This document shows, piece by piece, positions 1 to 10,766 of a stretch of DNA of 64,000 bases. Made by a program: the position numbers and the translations under genes. Position 1 is the stretch's first letter. Each line of letters opens with the position of its first letter. The notes under the pieces are model-generated. The model was not told where the DNA came from and did no database searches. It was given only the letters and a program-made list of their open reading frames with translations. The DNA is from Evansella clarkii (GTDB lineage: Bacteria > Bacillota > Bacilli > Bacillales > Salisediminibacteriaceae). The stretch spans positions 4,350,974-4,414,973 of the forward strand of contig NZ_KV917376.1 in assembly GCF_002019695.1 (NCBI RefSeq), given 5' to 3'.

Positions 1-212
1 CTCCCGGCCTTCCTGATAATTTTGCCGGCAAGCTCATCCGTTAAGCTGCTGTAATATACCACTGCATAAACTGTCCTGCCAAATTTATCATTTAATTTCA
101 GTATTGTAAGTATTTCATCCGAGCTCTCTTCTAACCCGGCGGAGGTAAGGTTTTTGCTGATTATTTCCGGTTTTTCTGTAATTAATTTTACTGCATCTTT
201 TTGAGTAGTCAT
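1..212 (-). CDS. Unknown protein, 3' end outside window (partial)
   Basis: An open frame of about 70 codons runs leftward off the window from ATG at 212-210. A good ribosome binding site (GAGGAG) lies about 5 nt upstream on the minus strand. The visible N-terminus (MTTQKDAVKLITEKP...) is soluble, charged and without a signal peptide or membrane segment. I do not recognise the family. The clean start and the coding-like composition make it a probable gene, but its length and function cannot be judged from this end. Confidence 0.55.
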   Translation of the reverse strand, partial: MTTQKDAVKLITEKPEIISKNLTSAGLEESSDEILTILKLNDKFGRTVYAVVYYSSLTDELAGKIIRKAG

Positions 213-669
213 GCTGTCTCCTCTTTCGTTATCTAAACATTACACCCTCGTATGAAATAACCTGTTTTCTTAAACGTTAAACCTTGTACTTCATAATATA
301 AGAATAAGTGCCTGCTAACTCACTCCCTTTTAAATAATATGTCTTTTCCTGTATTGAGTAATCAGAAGAAGTAAAGTAACCGGTATAATCCGGTTATATG
401 CAGATTGGAGCTCATTTCGGGGGATATAAGGGAGGTTTTCCGGATATGTGAAGTTAAATCATCCATTTTCCAGTTTTTTTGAGTTAATAGGCGGAATCTT
501 TCCGTCTATTTAAGCGTTATTTAAAAAGAATTACGAATTAAGCAGAATTTATCCGTCTACTTATAAAAATGGTTGCTTCACTCGAACCACCAACCGATAA
601 GTACAAATCCACTTGATCCTGGATGCGGGTATAAGGAGCTTTTTATCGACCAGTTAATAAAGATTAATA
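213..669. other. Intergenic stretch with one double-palindrome repeat
   Basis: No open frame with a ribosome binding site is visible here. The left part must carry the promoter of the leftward gene starting at 212. The right part holds the 76-bp repeat at 486-562 and ends at the terminator at 670-705. Confidence 0.5.
486..562 (+). repeat. 76-bp double-palindrome element, copy 1
   Basis: A perfect-looking palindrome (AATAGGCGGAA, 3-nt centre, TTCCGTCTATT) at 486-510 is followed by an AT-rich spacer containing ATTACGAATTAA and a weaker second palindrome (GCAGAATTTATCCGTC) near 540-562. The whole unit aligns, in reverse complement, with 25783-25858. Two inversely placed copies with matching spacers argue for a small mobile or REP-like element rather than a terminator. 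Confidence 0.6.
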
Positions 670-705
670 AAGAAAAGACGTATGCCATTTCCTACGTCTT
701 TTCTT
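670..705 (-). terminator. Terminator of ferritin-like gene
   Basis: A 13-bp perfect stem (AAGAAAAGACGTA with its complement) closes a 10-nt loop. On the minus strand the descending arm ends in a T-rich run (TTTTCTTTATT). It lies downstream of the leftward gene ending at 780. Confidence 0.75.
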
Positions 706-779
706 GCCACTTTTGATTAAAAAACACCCGGTAACAGTGCCCTTTATGCTGTAAGCCGCTGTTTTTGTATGTTCTTGCT

Positions 780-1205
780 TTACCTCACCGTTAAATAAGA
801 CAGGAACCATACTGCATGATGCTGCTCATCCAATGCCGCCCGGCGGAACATACGGCGTGTGGATGAGTCAGGTGCTCTGTCAGCCATACTATTGTACAGG
901 TCTACTGTATTCTGCTCATCTTCAAATGCGGCCAGAAGCGCAAGCCGGTAATTGCCCGGGCACTCTTCGGTTACCACCGGTGAATGAGAACGGCCTGTTA
1001 TTGATGTATAAAGCATGAGAAACTGTTCAAAATGTTTTATTTCGTCCTTTCTGATTTCCAGTATCTGATTTCTCTCTTTTTCATTTGATGCCTGATCCGC
1101 CATTCTCTCGTAACATTCAATTGCACTGTATTCCCCATTTATCGCTTTTTCCAAATCTCTGATAAATTTATTTATTTCCTTCTTATTGCTTCCTCCTGAA
1201 TACAT
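780..1205 (-). CDS. Ferritin-like (rubrerythrin-type) diiron-fold protein
   Basis: The 141-aa protein is a predicted four-helix bundle of the ferritin-like superfamily. Helices carry spaced Glu/His ligands: EYSAIECYERM and RKDEIKHFEQF in the first half, AFEDEQNTVDLYNSM and ALDEQHHAVWF in the second, the usual ExxH-type diiron pattern of rubrerythrin-like proteins. No rubredoxin (CxxC) domain is present. A role in iron binding or peroxide handling is inferred from the fold. The gene stands alone, has its own terminator and is divergent from the ABC-F gene. Confidence 0.75.
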   Translation of the reverse strand: MYSGGSNKKEINKFIRDLEKAINGEYSAIECYERMADQASNEKERNQILEIRKDEIKHFEQFLMLYTSITGRSHSPVVTEECPGNYRLALLAAFEDEQNTVDLYNSMADRAPDSSTRRMFRRAALDEQHHAVWFLSYLTVR

Positions 1206-1280
1206 AATGCCTCTCCTTTCCCCGGGCGCTCCATACGTATGTATATGTCACTGAAGGAGCTGCTGTGAAAAATAGAAACC

Positions 1281-1309
1281 TCGTCTTTTTCCAGTTCTCA
1301 TGTTATAAT
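1281..1309 (+). promoter_or_regulatory. Extended -10 promoter of the ABC-F gene
   Basis: TGTTATAAT at 1301-1309 is an extended -10 element with a perfect TATAAT. The -35 region 17 bp upstream (TCGTCT) is poor, as is common for extended -10 promoters. The start codon follows at 1345. Confidence 0.5.
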
Positions 1310-1344
1310 TCTCTAAGACTTTATTAGCAGAGGATGAATATTAA

Positions 1345-2940
<1,596 letters not shown>

Positions 2941-2960
2941 AGAATAAACCGTGTATTCAA

Positions 2961-2998
2961 AATGGCTCTCACAGATGGTGAGAGCCATTTCTTTTTAC
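2961..2998 (+). terminator. Terminator of the ABC-F gene
   Basis: A 12-bp stem (AATGGCTCTCAC / GTGAGAGCCATT) with a 5-nt loop is followed by TTCTTTTT. Confidence 0.85.
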
Positions 2999-3101
2999 AT
3001 ATAATTTTCTTAAAGTAAACGATACACGATAAAGATCTCTTCCGCTAAAGTTATAGTCCCTCATAATAACAGAACTCAAGGATGCTTCCTTAACGACCAA
3101 C

Positions 3102-3139
3102 AAAAAAAGATTCCAATTACCAAACGATAATATGGAACC
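3102..3139 (-). terminator. Terminator of the DUF952 gene
   Basis: On the minus strand an imperfect hairpin pairs GGTTCCA with TGGAATC through an inner ATTA/TAAT stem. It ends in seven T residues, about 40 bp past the stop codon at 3177. Confidence 0.65.
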
Positions 3140-3176
3140 TCATTTATTTGAAAAAACTGTTTTTGCTCAGTCTTTC

Positions 3177-3515
3177 TTATGCTTCTCTAATATACTTTGT
3201 CAGATCAGCTGTATCATTGTTAGCGATCTGCGTTACAGACACAACAGCATCCAGGTTTAAATATCCGTAAACATGCGGATACATCGTTCCAGATTCGTTC
3301 AGATCCTCAAATATAACCAGGTTATCAAGCTTTGCTGAATCAATCTTAAGCAGAACGAGCTCCTTGCCTGGCGGATAGGCACTGCCGTCTGCCGTTTTTA
3401 ACTGTTGGTCTGTAAAACAGTGAATGTAACCTTCTTCGTCAACAGATTCAGGCCAGTACTGCTCTTCTTTCAACGCTGCTTCCCATTCTTCTGCTGTCAA
3501 AATGTGATATATCAT
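3177..3515 (-). CDS. DUF952 domain protein
   Basis: The 112-aa cytoplasmic protein opens MIYHILTAEEWEAAL and contains YIHCFTDQQL, LVLLKIDSAKL and YPHVYGYLNLDAV, which is the DUF952 pattern. Distant relatives include ADP-ribosyl transfer/removal folds, but no biochemical role is established. The His/Cys in IHCFT and the PHVYG motif are the conserved residues. It is a single gene with its own terminator, in a gap-rich region upstream of the glyoxylate operon's 3' end. Confidence 0.8.
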   Translation of the reverse strand: MIYHILTAEEWEAALKEEQYWPESVDEEGYIHCFTDQQLKTADGSAYPPGKELVLLKIDSAKLDNLVIFEDLNESGTMYPHVYGYLNLDAVVSVTQIANNDTADLTKYIREA

Positions 3516-3837
3516 TATTATTACTCCCCCCTGTTGCTGATTTCCCCATCTTGATTATAAATTTTTTCAGTGAAAAAGTGTACAATTTGATTGGAAAAGT
3601 CATATTTTTTTCACCATTTTGTTACAACTTTTTGAACTTTTTTGTTATGCGTACGAGTAACAGGATTACAGGTAATCATTTTGTTAAACTGAAGACCTGT
3701 TAATAACAGGTAAAAAACACAGTTGTTTCACGTTCCGCTAACAGGATAAAATTCAGTTGTTTACAATGGAGAAATAGAGAAACAGCGGAAGGAGGCAAGC
3801 CGCAAATTAGCACATTCGCTAAAAAGATACCAAAACG
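3516..3837. other. Gene-free stretch between DUF952 gene and aceA
   Basis: AT-rich DNA next to 3516 must hold the leftward DUF952 promoter. A GGAAGGAGG sequence near 3787 resembles a ribosome binding site, but no start codon or frame follows it. No repeat or structured element was recognised. Confidence 0.4.
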
Positions 3838-3869
3838 GCCTCAGCCCTATAGAATATAGAGCTAAAGCC
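3838..3869 (-). terminator. Terminator of the aceBA operon
   Basis: On the minus strand GGCTTTAGCTCTATA pairs imperfectly with TATAGGGCTGAGGCC around a 3-nt loop and is followed by a T-rich stretch. It lies about 65 bp after the aceA stop. Confidence 0.6.
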
Positions 3870-3934
3870 GCTTAGAATCCTCTTTACTATTGTCTCTGTC
3901 CACATAACAGGAACCAATTCACCTAACATTTTTA

Positions 3935-5212
3935 TCAGGTAGTGAACTGCTCTTCCTCAGTGGAACCTGCCAGAGCTGTTGTAGAGGATTTTCCTCCGGA
4001 AATAACTGTTGCAACATTATCAAAGTAACCTGTTCCTACTTCACGCTGATGCTTTGTAGCTGTGTAACCATCCTTTTCACTGGCGAACTCTGCCTGCTGG
4101 AGTTGAGAATATGCTGCCATTCCGCTCTCTTTATAACCTTTAGCCAGCTGGAACATGCTGTGGTTAAGAGCGTGGAAGCCGGCAAGAGTAACAAACTGGA
4201 ATTTATAACCCATTTTGCCCAGTTCATCCTGGAATTTAGCAATTGTCTCATCATCCAGTTTCTTCTTCCAGTTAAACGAAGGCGAGCAGTTATATGCGAG
4301 AAGCTTTCCAGGGTATTTTTCATGGATCGCTTCAGCAAACCGTCTTGCTTCTTCAAGATCTGGTTCAGAAGTTTCACACCAGATCATATCAGCATAAGGA
4401 GCGTAAGCCAGCCCGCGGTGAATTGCCTGATCGAGGCCTTCTCTTGTACGGTAAAAACCTTCCGAAGTTCTTTCTCCAGTAATGAACTCATGATCGTATT
4501 CATCGATGTCGCTCGTTATCAGATTTGCAGCATTCGCATCTGTACGTGCGATGATTACGGTAGGCACACCCATTACATCTGCTGCTAATCGGGCAGATAC
4601 TAAGTTTCCAACAGCCTGCTGTGTCGGAAGTAATACTTTTCCGCCAAGATGTCCGCATTTTTTCTCAGAGGACAGCTGATCTTCAAAGTGAACACCTGCA
4701 GCTCCGGATTCAATCATACCTTTCATCAGTTCAAATACATTAAGATGCCCCCCGAAACCGGCTTCCGCATCTGCCACGATTGGCACAAACCAGTCTCTGC
4801 CTTCGTAGCCTTCGCTGTATTCAATCTGGTCAGCGCGCTGCAGCGCCTGGTTAATCCTTTTTACTACGTGTGGCACACTGTTGGCAGGATATAAACTCTG
4901 GTCCGGGTACATCTGGCCAGCCAGGTTCGCATCTGCAGCAACTTGCCAGCCGCTTAAATAAATCGCTTCAAGACCTGCCTTTACCTGCTGGACTGCCTGA
5001 TTTCCAGTAAGCGCTCCAAGTGCTTTTACATAGCTGTCCCCGTTTACTTTTCCCCAAAGTTTTTCAGCTCCGCGGCGCGCCAGTGTATATTCAACCATTA
5101 AAGATCCTCTTAGCTTAATTACATCCTCTCCTGTATATGGCCGTTCCACTCCCGCCCATCTTTCTGATAACCAGCTCTGTTCTAATTCCTTAATTGCTTC
5201 TGTTCTGTTCAT
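3935..5212 (-). CDS. aceA: Isocitrate lyase
   Basis: This 425-aa enzyme cleaves isocitrate to succinate and glyoxylate, the first step of the glyoxylate shunt. The catalytic loop motif KKCGHLGGK is intact. Flanking family sequence ([34 protein letters not shown]) is also present, and the length is typical. Its ATG directly follows the aceB stop (TAAATG), with the ribosome binding site AAGGAG inside the aceB 3' end, so the two genes are co-transcribed and probably translationally coupled. It supports growth on acetate together with acsA at 43.6 kb. Confidence 0.97.
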   Translation of the reverse strand: MNRTEAIKELEQSWLSERWAGVERPYTGEDVIKLRGSLMVEYTLARRGAEKLWGKVNGDSYVKALGALTGNQAVQQVKAGLEAIYLSGWQVAADANLAGQMYPDQSLYPANSVPHVVKRINQALQRADQIEYSEGYEGRDWFVPIVADAEAGFGGHLNVFELMKGMIESGAAGVHFEDQLSSEKKCGHLGGKVLLPTQQAVGNLVSARLAADVMGVPTVIIARTDANAANLITSDIDEYDHEFITGERTSEGFYRTREGLDQAIHRGLAYAPYADMIWCETSEPDLEEARRFAEAIHEKYPGKLLAYNCSPSFNWKKKLDDETIAKFQDELGKMGYKFQFVTLAGFHALNHSMFQLAKGYKESGMAAYSQLQQAEFASEKDGYTATKHQREVGTGYFDNVATVISGGKSSTTALAGSTEEEQFTT

Positions 5213-6823
5213 TTATACCAGCTCCTTTTTTGTTAGTAGGAATTCATATGCATTTATTGTTAAGAATTCTTCAAATTCCTGTTTGCTTACCATCTCGTAA
5301 AATAGTTTTTCAGCTTGTGCAAATTTACCCTTACTGAACAGGCCTTCACCAAGCTGCGATTTAAGCTTTTCCATTTCTTCTTCTATGAAGGTTTCCACCA
5401 GCTCCAGGCTGATGTTCCGCCCATCGTTTAAAATGCCTTCTCGATGGAATATCCACTGCCACACCTGAGTTCGCGATATTTCCGCAGTAGCTGCATCCTC
5501 CATGAGATTGTTTATTGGAACAGCCCCATGGCCTCTGAGCCAGGCTTCCACATACTGTATTCCAACAGATATATTTGAGCGAAGGCCTTCTTCTGTTATC
5601 TCCCCCTCTGGTACAGCGAGAAGGTCTTCGGCTGTTATCTCAACATCATCCAGCTGTTTGGATAACTGGTTTTTTGCAGGCATAAACTCATTGAATACAT
5701 CCAGTGCAGTCGGGACTAATGCAGGGTGTGCGACCCATGTGCCATCGTGCCCGTCTTTTACTTCTCTTTCTTTATCTTCCTGCACTTTTTTAATGGCCTG
5801 CCTGTTTTTCTCTTCATCATTTTTTACAGGAATCTGTGCAGCCATCCCGCCGATCGCGTGCGCTCCCCGCTTATGGCATGTTTTAATAACGTACAGAGAA
5901 TAAGCTCTCATGAAATTTACAGTCATGGTCACCTTTGAACGATCAGGCAGGAGAAAGTTTTCATGGTTTCTCAGTTTCTTAATGTAACTGAAAATATAGT
6001 CCCATCTGCCGCAGTTCAGCCCTGCACTGTGATCCTGCAATTCATGCAGTATTTCATCAGCTTCGAATGCTCCTGTTAGCGTCTCAATAAGTACGGTCGC
6101 TTTGATGGTTCCTTTTGGGAACCCGTATCTTTTCTGGGCAAACAGGAATACTTCGTTCCATAGTGCAGCTTCTTCATGGTATTCCATTTTAGGAAGATAA
6201 AAATAAGGCGCTGTTCCTCTGTAAACCAGCTCATTCGCATTATGGAAAAAATATAATCCGAAATCAAAAAGGGATGCTGAGACAGGTTCACCGTTGACAA
6301 GGAAATGTTTCTCTGTAAGATGCCAGCCCCTCGGCCTGACAAATAATACTGCAGGCTTATCAGTAAGCTTGTATTCTTTTCCATTTTCCGCTTTGTAATC
6401 AATCTGTCTTCTGACAGCATCATACATATTCAGCTGCCCGTTGATACAATTTTCCCAGGAAGGAGAATTAGCATCTTCGAAATCCGCCATAAAAACCTTT
6501 GCTCCTGAATTGAGTGCGTTAATTACCATTTTACGGCTTCCCGCAGGACCGGTAATTTCAACTCTCCTGTCCTGAATATCATCAGGCACAGGCTTAACCT
6601 TCCAGTCACCTTTTCTGATATGCTCGGTGTCACCGGAAAAGTGAGGCAGAGTCCCCTGATCAATAAGCTCCTGTTTTACTTTTCTTTTCTGCAGCAATTC
6701 CTGTCTTTTTGTTTCAAATTTTTCATGGAGGCACTGAATGAAACAACATGCCTCCTCTGTGAGTATTCTCTCCGCAGCTTCACTTACCGGACCTTGCACA
6801 GAGAATTTTTTAGTTAGTTTCAA
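5213..6823 (-). CDS. aceB: Malate synthase A
   Basis: This enzyme condenses glyoxylate with acetyl-CoA to malate, the second step of the shunt. Family landmarks include MADFEDANSPSWENC, RPRGWHLTEKH, LIETLTGAFEADEIL and GTWVAHPALVPTA. A GTG nine bases farther upstream overlaps the ribosome binding site AGGAGTG, so the TTG at 6823-6821, 8 nt after AGGAG, is the better start and gives 536 aa. The gene lies between the small zinc peptide gene (25 bp upstream) and aceA. The order B-A fits a single glyoxylate operon. Confidence 0.96.
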   Translation of the reverse strand: MKLTKKFSVQGPVSEAAERILTEEACCFIQCLHEKFETKRQELLQKRKVKQELIDQGTLPHFSGDTEHIRKGDWKVKPVPDDIQDRRVEITGPAGSRKMVINALNSGAKVFMADFEDANSPSWENCINGQLNMYDAVRRQIDYKAENGKEYKLTDKPAVLFVRPRGWHLTEKHFLVNGEPVSASLFDFGLYFFHNANELVYRGTAPYFYLPKMEYHEEAALWNEVFLFAQKRYGFPKGTIKATVLIETLTGAFEADEILHELQDHSAGLNCGRWDYIFSYIKKLRNHENFLLPDRSKVTMTVNFMRAYSLYVIKTCHKRGAHAIGGMAAQIPVKNDEEKNRQAIKKVQEDKEREVKDGHDGTWVAHPALVPTALDVFNEFMPAKNQLSKQLDDVEITAEDLLAVPEGEITEEGLRSNISVGIQYVEAWLRGHGAVPINNLMEDAATAEISRTQVWQWIFHREGILNDGRNISLELVETFIEEEMEKLKSQLGEGLFSKGKFAQAEKLFYEMVSKQEFEEFLTINAYEFLLTKKELV

Positions 6824-6847
6824 AGTTATCACTCCTAAACTTTTTCG

Positions 6848-7015
6848 CTAATCAATAATTCCATTACCATAACAGTGTGTGCAGTGAACTTCTCCTGTAC
6901 CATTACAGTTACTACAATGTTCTTCAGCAGGTGAAGCGGAATAGTGACTCAATGAATGACCCTGACACTTATAACAGGTAATTTCCCCATTACCATGGCA
7001 TTTTTCACAGTTCAT
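6848..7015 (-). CDS. Small CxxCxGxG zinc-finger peptide (55 aa)
   Basis: ATG at 7015 follows ribosome binding site AAAGGCGGTG; the stop is at 6848. The peptide holds four CxxC pairs, three of them as CxxCxGxG-type knuckles (CEKCHGNG, CSNCNGTG, CTHCYGNG) and one as CYKCQGH. This is the repeat of the DnaJ central zinc domain, here without J domain or substrate-binding part. It is the first gene behind the promoter at 7060-7089 and is followed closely by aceB, so it is probably co-expressed with the glyoxylate enzymes. Function unknown; chaperone-like or redox zinc binding is only inference. Confidence 0.75.
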   Translation of the reverse strand: MNCEKCHGNGEITCYKCQGHSLSHYSASPAEEHCSNCNGTGEVHCTHCYGNGIID

Positions 7016-7031
7016 GTTTTCACCGCCTTTG

Positions 7032-7069
7032 TTATAATACAGTATACTTTATATTTTGTATTGTATAAC
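7032..7069. promoter_or_regulatory. Candidate operator of the aceBA operon
   Basis: An inverted repeat of TTATAATACA (7032-7041) with TGTATTGTATAA (7058-7069) overlaps the -10 box and the expected transcription start of the leftward operon. That position suits a repressor, but no regulator gene is adjacent. Confidence 0.35.
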
Positions 7070-7089
7070 AGCGAGTGAAAGAACGTCAA
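7060..7089 (-). promoter_or_regulatory. SigA-type promoter of the zinc peptide-aceB-aceA operon
   Basis: On the minus strand TTGACG (7089-7084) and TACAAT (7065-7060) are separated by 18 bp. The start codon of the small zinc peptide follows about 45 bp downstream. Confidence 0.6.
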
Positions 7090-7341
7090 CATTAAATTCA
7101 AATTTTTTAAAAATTTATGATATTTGGGCATGTAAGAGTTTCTGACACATGATTCACATACACATAAATCCCTTACCCGCCAAGGTGATAGTTCCTTCAC
7201 ACCCTCTTGCACCGTAAGTGTATAATGAGACAGCCACTGTCTTAATACAGAACGTATATGCAGACAACTGTCCCTTACTCTGTAAAGTAATCTCATTGAA
7301 GCTGTAACCGGCTGGAAAAAGGGTGAGTTCGTTTTATGGCC

Positions 7342-7372
7342 AAAAAAAGAGGCTGGTTTCTCCCAGCCTCTT
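7342..7372 (-). terminator. Terminator of the addBA-sbcDC operon
   Basis: On the minus strand AAGAGGCTGG pairs with CCAGCCTCTT around a short loop and runs into seven T residues, just past the sbcC stop at 7377. Confidence 0.85.
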
Positions 7373-7376
7373 CAAC

Positions 7377-10300
7377 TTACATCGATTCTATTTTTACAGT
7401 ACTGCCTGCCCCTCCTGGTTCTGCTGCACTCACAATGAGCTTTCTCGGCAATCTTTCTCTTAATTCAGGCACGTGGCTGATCACTCCAACGGATAAATGG
7501 GTTGTCCGCAGGCCTTCCAGTGCTGTTATAACAGTATCCAGAAGTTCCTGGTCTAATGTTCCGAAACCTTCATCCAGGAAGAAGAACTCAAGTGGATGTT
7601 CTCCTTTCAGCTGAATGGAGGCGGATAATGACAATGCAAGGGCCAGTGACGTTAAGAAGGTTTCCCCTCCTGACAAGGTTGTAACAGGCCTGCGGATACC
7701 CCCGTTAGCATCATCTCTTATCACAAACCCTCCGGAAGAATCCACTTCAATCGCATACCGGCCTCTCGTTAGTGAGTGAAGTCTTTCTGATGCGTGACGG
7801 CTCACCTGGACAAGCTGTTCTTCCGCAAGAAATTCCACGAATGCTTTTCCCCGGAATACATGATCCAGAGCAGAAAGCTGTTCATATTCAGAAACAAGTT
7901 TTTCCCGTTGCTTTTCCAGCTCTTCAAAACGGGTTACCCGCTTTTCGATTTCCTTAAGAGCCTCTCCCGCTCCGCCACTCTCTGCCTGAAGATCGTTCAG
8001 CCTGTTTACAGACTCCTGCAGCTGTTCTGCCGTTTTGTTAACCACTTCTTCCGTGACAGTACGCCCGGAAAGCTGTTTCAGGGAGTGGTCGAGCTGAATC
8101 TCCAGTTTTCTTTTCTCGTTTCTGTGTTTTTCAATAACTTCGGCCAGCTCGTTCTGTTTATTATCCGGCAAACTTGCTGCAAGGACACTTTCCTCAGTGG
8201 CAAAGTTCGTTTTGCCAAGCTGTTCGGACCAGTTTTTTTCAGCCCTCTCAAGCCTTGCTTCCGCCTGAAGATATGCTTCGGCAGCCTTGGCTCTCTTTTC
8301 TTCCGAGTTCCTGAGAGCTTCCTGTTCCCTTTTAAGTCTTTCTTCCGCCTGGTCAAATGCTTCCATCATTTTTTTCAGGCTTTCATTAAGGCTTTTAATA
8401 AGTACAGCTGGTTGTTCTCCATAAGTGATTTCGTATATTCGCTTCTTTTTCTCCGCACTGCTTTTTTCCTTGTGGGATATATCTGAGGTGACAGAAGACT
8501 GTTTCACTTTGCATCTGTTAATCTCCTCTTTAATCTCTTCTATTTCTTTTTGTTTTTTATCTATGAATGGCGTGCTGTTTTCGATTCTTTCTCTGTGTTT
8601 AGCAGCCTTTTCTTCCAGTTCATACAGTTTCTCCAGTTCCGCATCTGCTGTGTCAAAACTAAGGTCTGTATATTTTTCATTCCACTGTTTTACCTGTTCC
8701 TCGTATTGCCGCTTATATTCAGCCAGTTTTTCGGATAGCTCTTTGATGCGCTCTTCTATTCCTGTGTGACTATATTTTTTCTCATTCAAAACTTCTTTGT
8801 TTTGCTCAAATTGCTGTAAATAGTCTGTAATACTCTGCAAAAGTCTTGAGACCGCTTCTTTTTCTTTACTTAGTCTTTTTTTGCCGGCCTCCCACTGTTC
8901 TTTCCACTCTGCAGAGGATACATCTTTGAAACTCTTAATCAGTGGTTCTGTCTGCTCTTCAGCAGCTGCGGCTTCACTTTCACTGACGAAATCTTTCAGC
9001 TTTGCAGAGTTTTCTTCCAGCTTCCATTTATAAAGCTGAATTTCCCTCTCTTCTCCGTTCATATCCGTGATAAGGAAATCTATCGTTTCAGATAGTCCGT
9101 TTTCTTCAGATTCCGTCTCCATATACTCCTGTGAAACATTGTGGTCAACAGAACCACAAACAGGGCATGGCTCTCCCTCTGTTAAGCTCTCACGAAGTGA
9201 TTTTGCAAGAATATGGCGGTGTTTCCTTTCCAGACCCCGTTTTTCTTCTTCCAGAAATATGATGGAACGCTGGATTTCTCTTTCTTCTTCTGCTATTCTT
9301 TCATACCATTGGAATATCTGGCTGAAAGTTTGTGACAGCTTATCTCTCAGCTGGCCAAGCGACTGTTCAGATTCTTTCAGTTCTTCCGCACTCTTCTTTT
9401 CCTTAAGCTGCAGCTTTTCCAGATCCTGCTTAAATTCTTCCATAGAGGAAATGGCCTGCTGGATGTTTCTTTTTTCATCAACCGCTGTAAAAAGATACTT
9501 TCTTTTTCCGTCCGGTATTTCCAGTGACTCCAGCTCTTCCTTAAGTGTTTTCCTCACATCTTCATACCTTGATTTATCTTTCACTGCTTTTTGAAACTTG
9601 TCTTCCAGAGCAGTAAGCTGTTCCTTCAGGTTTTCCGCTTCCGTTTTCGCTGAACGTATTTCTTTTTCTTCCTCAGCGAGGGCAGACTGTTCTTCCTCCG
9701 CCCGCTTCAATTCCTCCAGCTTCAGCTTTGCAGGCGTTTCCTGGGCGAGCTTTTCCTGTCTCCATTTTTCCCAGTCAGCTTCCGCTTTTTCTTTCCTATC
9801 TATCACTGCTTCCAGATTTTCAAGGGCGGATTTTTTTTGAAGCTCCGCTTCTCTTCTGGCTGCCAGTCCTTCCTCTTTTTCCCTGAGATATGGAAGGAGG
9901 TTTGCGGCTTCCTGTGCCTCCTTTAAAGAACGTTCAGCCTCCAGAATCTGCTCCCTCTTATTGCTGAGGGAAACCAGTCCCTTTTCCGCTTCCTCCGCCT
10001 CTTTCTGCAGCTTTAAAATTTCTTTTTCTTCCTGATGCTTCTCTTCCAGATAAAGCCTTTTCTTTTGTTCCTTTTCGATATTTTTCTCAATTTCCTGTAC
10101 TTTCTTCACTGCCTGTTCCAGCATTTCACGGGAAGCTTCTCCAAGGCCGAGCTGTTCTTTCTCTATGAGTTCTTTGTTATGCTTTGTATTCATAAGCCGG
10201 CTTTTCAGTTTTTTAATGAGCTCGTCTCCGTATTTCTCCAGGTTAAAAAGACGCTGAAGCATTTGCCTTCTCTCGCTCCCTTTCAGAGAAAGAAACTCGG

Positions 10301-10766
10301 AAAACTTACCCTGGGGAAGAACTACCGCTCTTGTAAAGTCGTCGATGGACAGCCCGAGGAGCTCTTCCACAGCCCGTGTCACGTCCCCGGCTTTATCCGC
10401 AATTACAACCGGATCCCCAGTCACATCAAGAAACCTGCACGTTGCCGATCTGATATTGGTTTCTCCGGCTCTTTTGAAAGTCCGTTCCACCTCGTAGCTC
10501 CTGGCCCTGGTGCCATGGCCCAGCTGGAAAGTGAACGATACAGCAAGCGTGTCTTCGGCATGGTTCATAATCCCGGTAGTATTGTTCGCGGCCCGCTCCA
10601 CTTTTCCATAGAGTGCCAGTGTCATAGCATCAAGCAAGGAAGATTTCCCGCTGCCGGTGGGACCGAATATGCCAAAAACTCCACCTTCGCACAGAGTCCC
10701 GAAATCTACCGTCTGTTTTTCCCTGAAGCTGTGCAGTCCTTTGACAGTAAGTTTTAACGGCTTCAT
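7377..10766 (-). CDS. sbcC: Exonuclease subunit SbcC (Rad50-like ATPase)
   Basis: This 1129-aa SMC-like ATPase pairs with SbcD to cut DNA ends and hairpins. It has Walker A GPTGSGKSS (35-43), two very long coiled coils rich in Glu/Lys, the zinc hook CPVCG near residue 533 at the middle, and signature LSGGET plus Walker B FFLDEGFGTLD near the C-terminus. Length is normal for the Bacillus type. The ATG overlaps the sbcD stop by 4 nt, so translation is coupled. It is the last gene of the four-gene recombination operon. Confidence 0.96.
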   Translation of the reverse strand: MKPLKLTVKGLHSFREKQTVDFGTLCEGGVFGIFGPTGSGKSSLLDAMTLALYGKVERAANNTTGIMNHAEDTLAVSFTFQLGHGTRARSYEVERTFKRAGETNIRSATCRFLDVTGDPVVIADKAGDVTRAVEELLGLSIDDFTRAVVLPQGKFSEFLSLKGSERRQMLQRLFNLEKYGDELIKKLKSRLMNTKHNKELIEKEQLGLGEASREMLEQAVKKVQEIEKNIEKEQKKRLYLEEKHQEEKEILKLQKEAEEAEKGLVSLSNKREQILEAERSLKEAQEAANLLPYLREKEEGLAARREAELQKKSALENLEAVIDRKEKAEADWEKWRQEKLAQETPAKLKLEELKRAEEEQSALAEEEKEIRSAKTEAENLKEQLTALEDKFQKAVKDKSRYEDVRKTLKEELESLEIPDGKRKYLFTAVDEKRNIQQAISSMEEFKQDLEKLQLKEKKSAEELKESEQSLGQLRDKLSQTFSQIFQWYERIAEEEREIQRSIIFLEEEKRGLERKHRHILAKSLRESLTEGEPCPVCGSVDHNVSQEYMETESEENGLSETIDFLITDMNGEEREIQLYKWKLEENSAKLKDFVSESEAAAAEEQTEPLIKSFKDVSSAEWKEQWEAGKKRLSKEKEAVSRLLQSITDYLQQFEQNKEVLNEKKYSHTGIEERIKELSEKLAEYKRQYEEQVKQWNEKYTDLSFDTADAELEKLYELEEKAAKHRERIENSTPFIDKKQKEIEEIKEEINRCKVKQSSVTSDISHKEKSSAEKKKRIYEITYGEQPAVLIKSLNESLKKMMEAFDQAEERLKREQEALRNSEEKRAKAAEAYLQAEARLERAEKNWSEQLGKTNFATEESVLAASLPDNKQNELAEVIEKHRNEKRKLEIQLDHSLKQLSGRTVTEEVVNKTAEQLQESVNRLNDLQAESGGAGEALKEIEKRVTRFEELEKQREKLVSEYEQLSALDHVFRGKAFVEFLAEEQLVQVSRHASERLHSLTRGRYAIEVDSSGGFVIRDDANGGIRRPVTTLSGGETFLTSLALALSLSASIQLKGEHPLEFFFLDEGFGTLDQELLDTVITALEGLRTTHLSVGVISHVPELRERLPRKLIVSAAEPGGAGSTVKIESM

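Noticed and set aside
4036-4377. 113-codon frame within aceA
   Set aside because: It is a shifted reading of the isocitrate lyase gene on the same strand with no start signal.
7012-7296. 94-codon minus-strand frame covering the aceBA promoter
   Set aside because: It overlaps the promoter and the better supported 55-aa zinc peptide in another frame and has no ribosome binding site.
8425-9840. Several Ser/Phe-rich plus-strand frames opposite sbcC
   Set aside because: They are antisense readings of the Glu/Lys-rich coiled coil of SbcC; no ribosome binding sites and biased composition.
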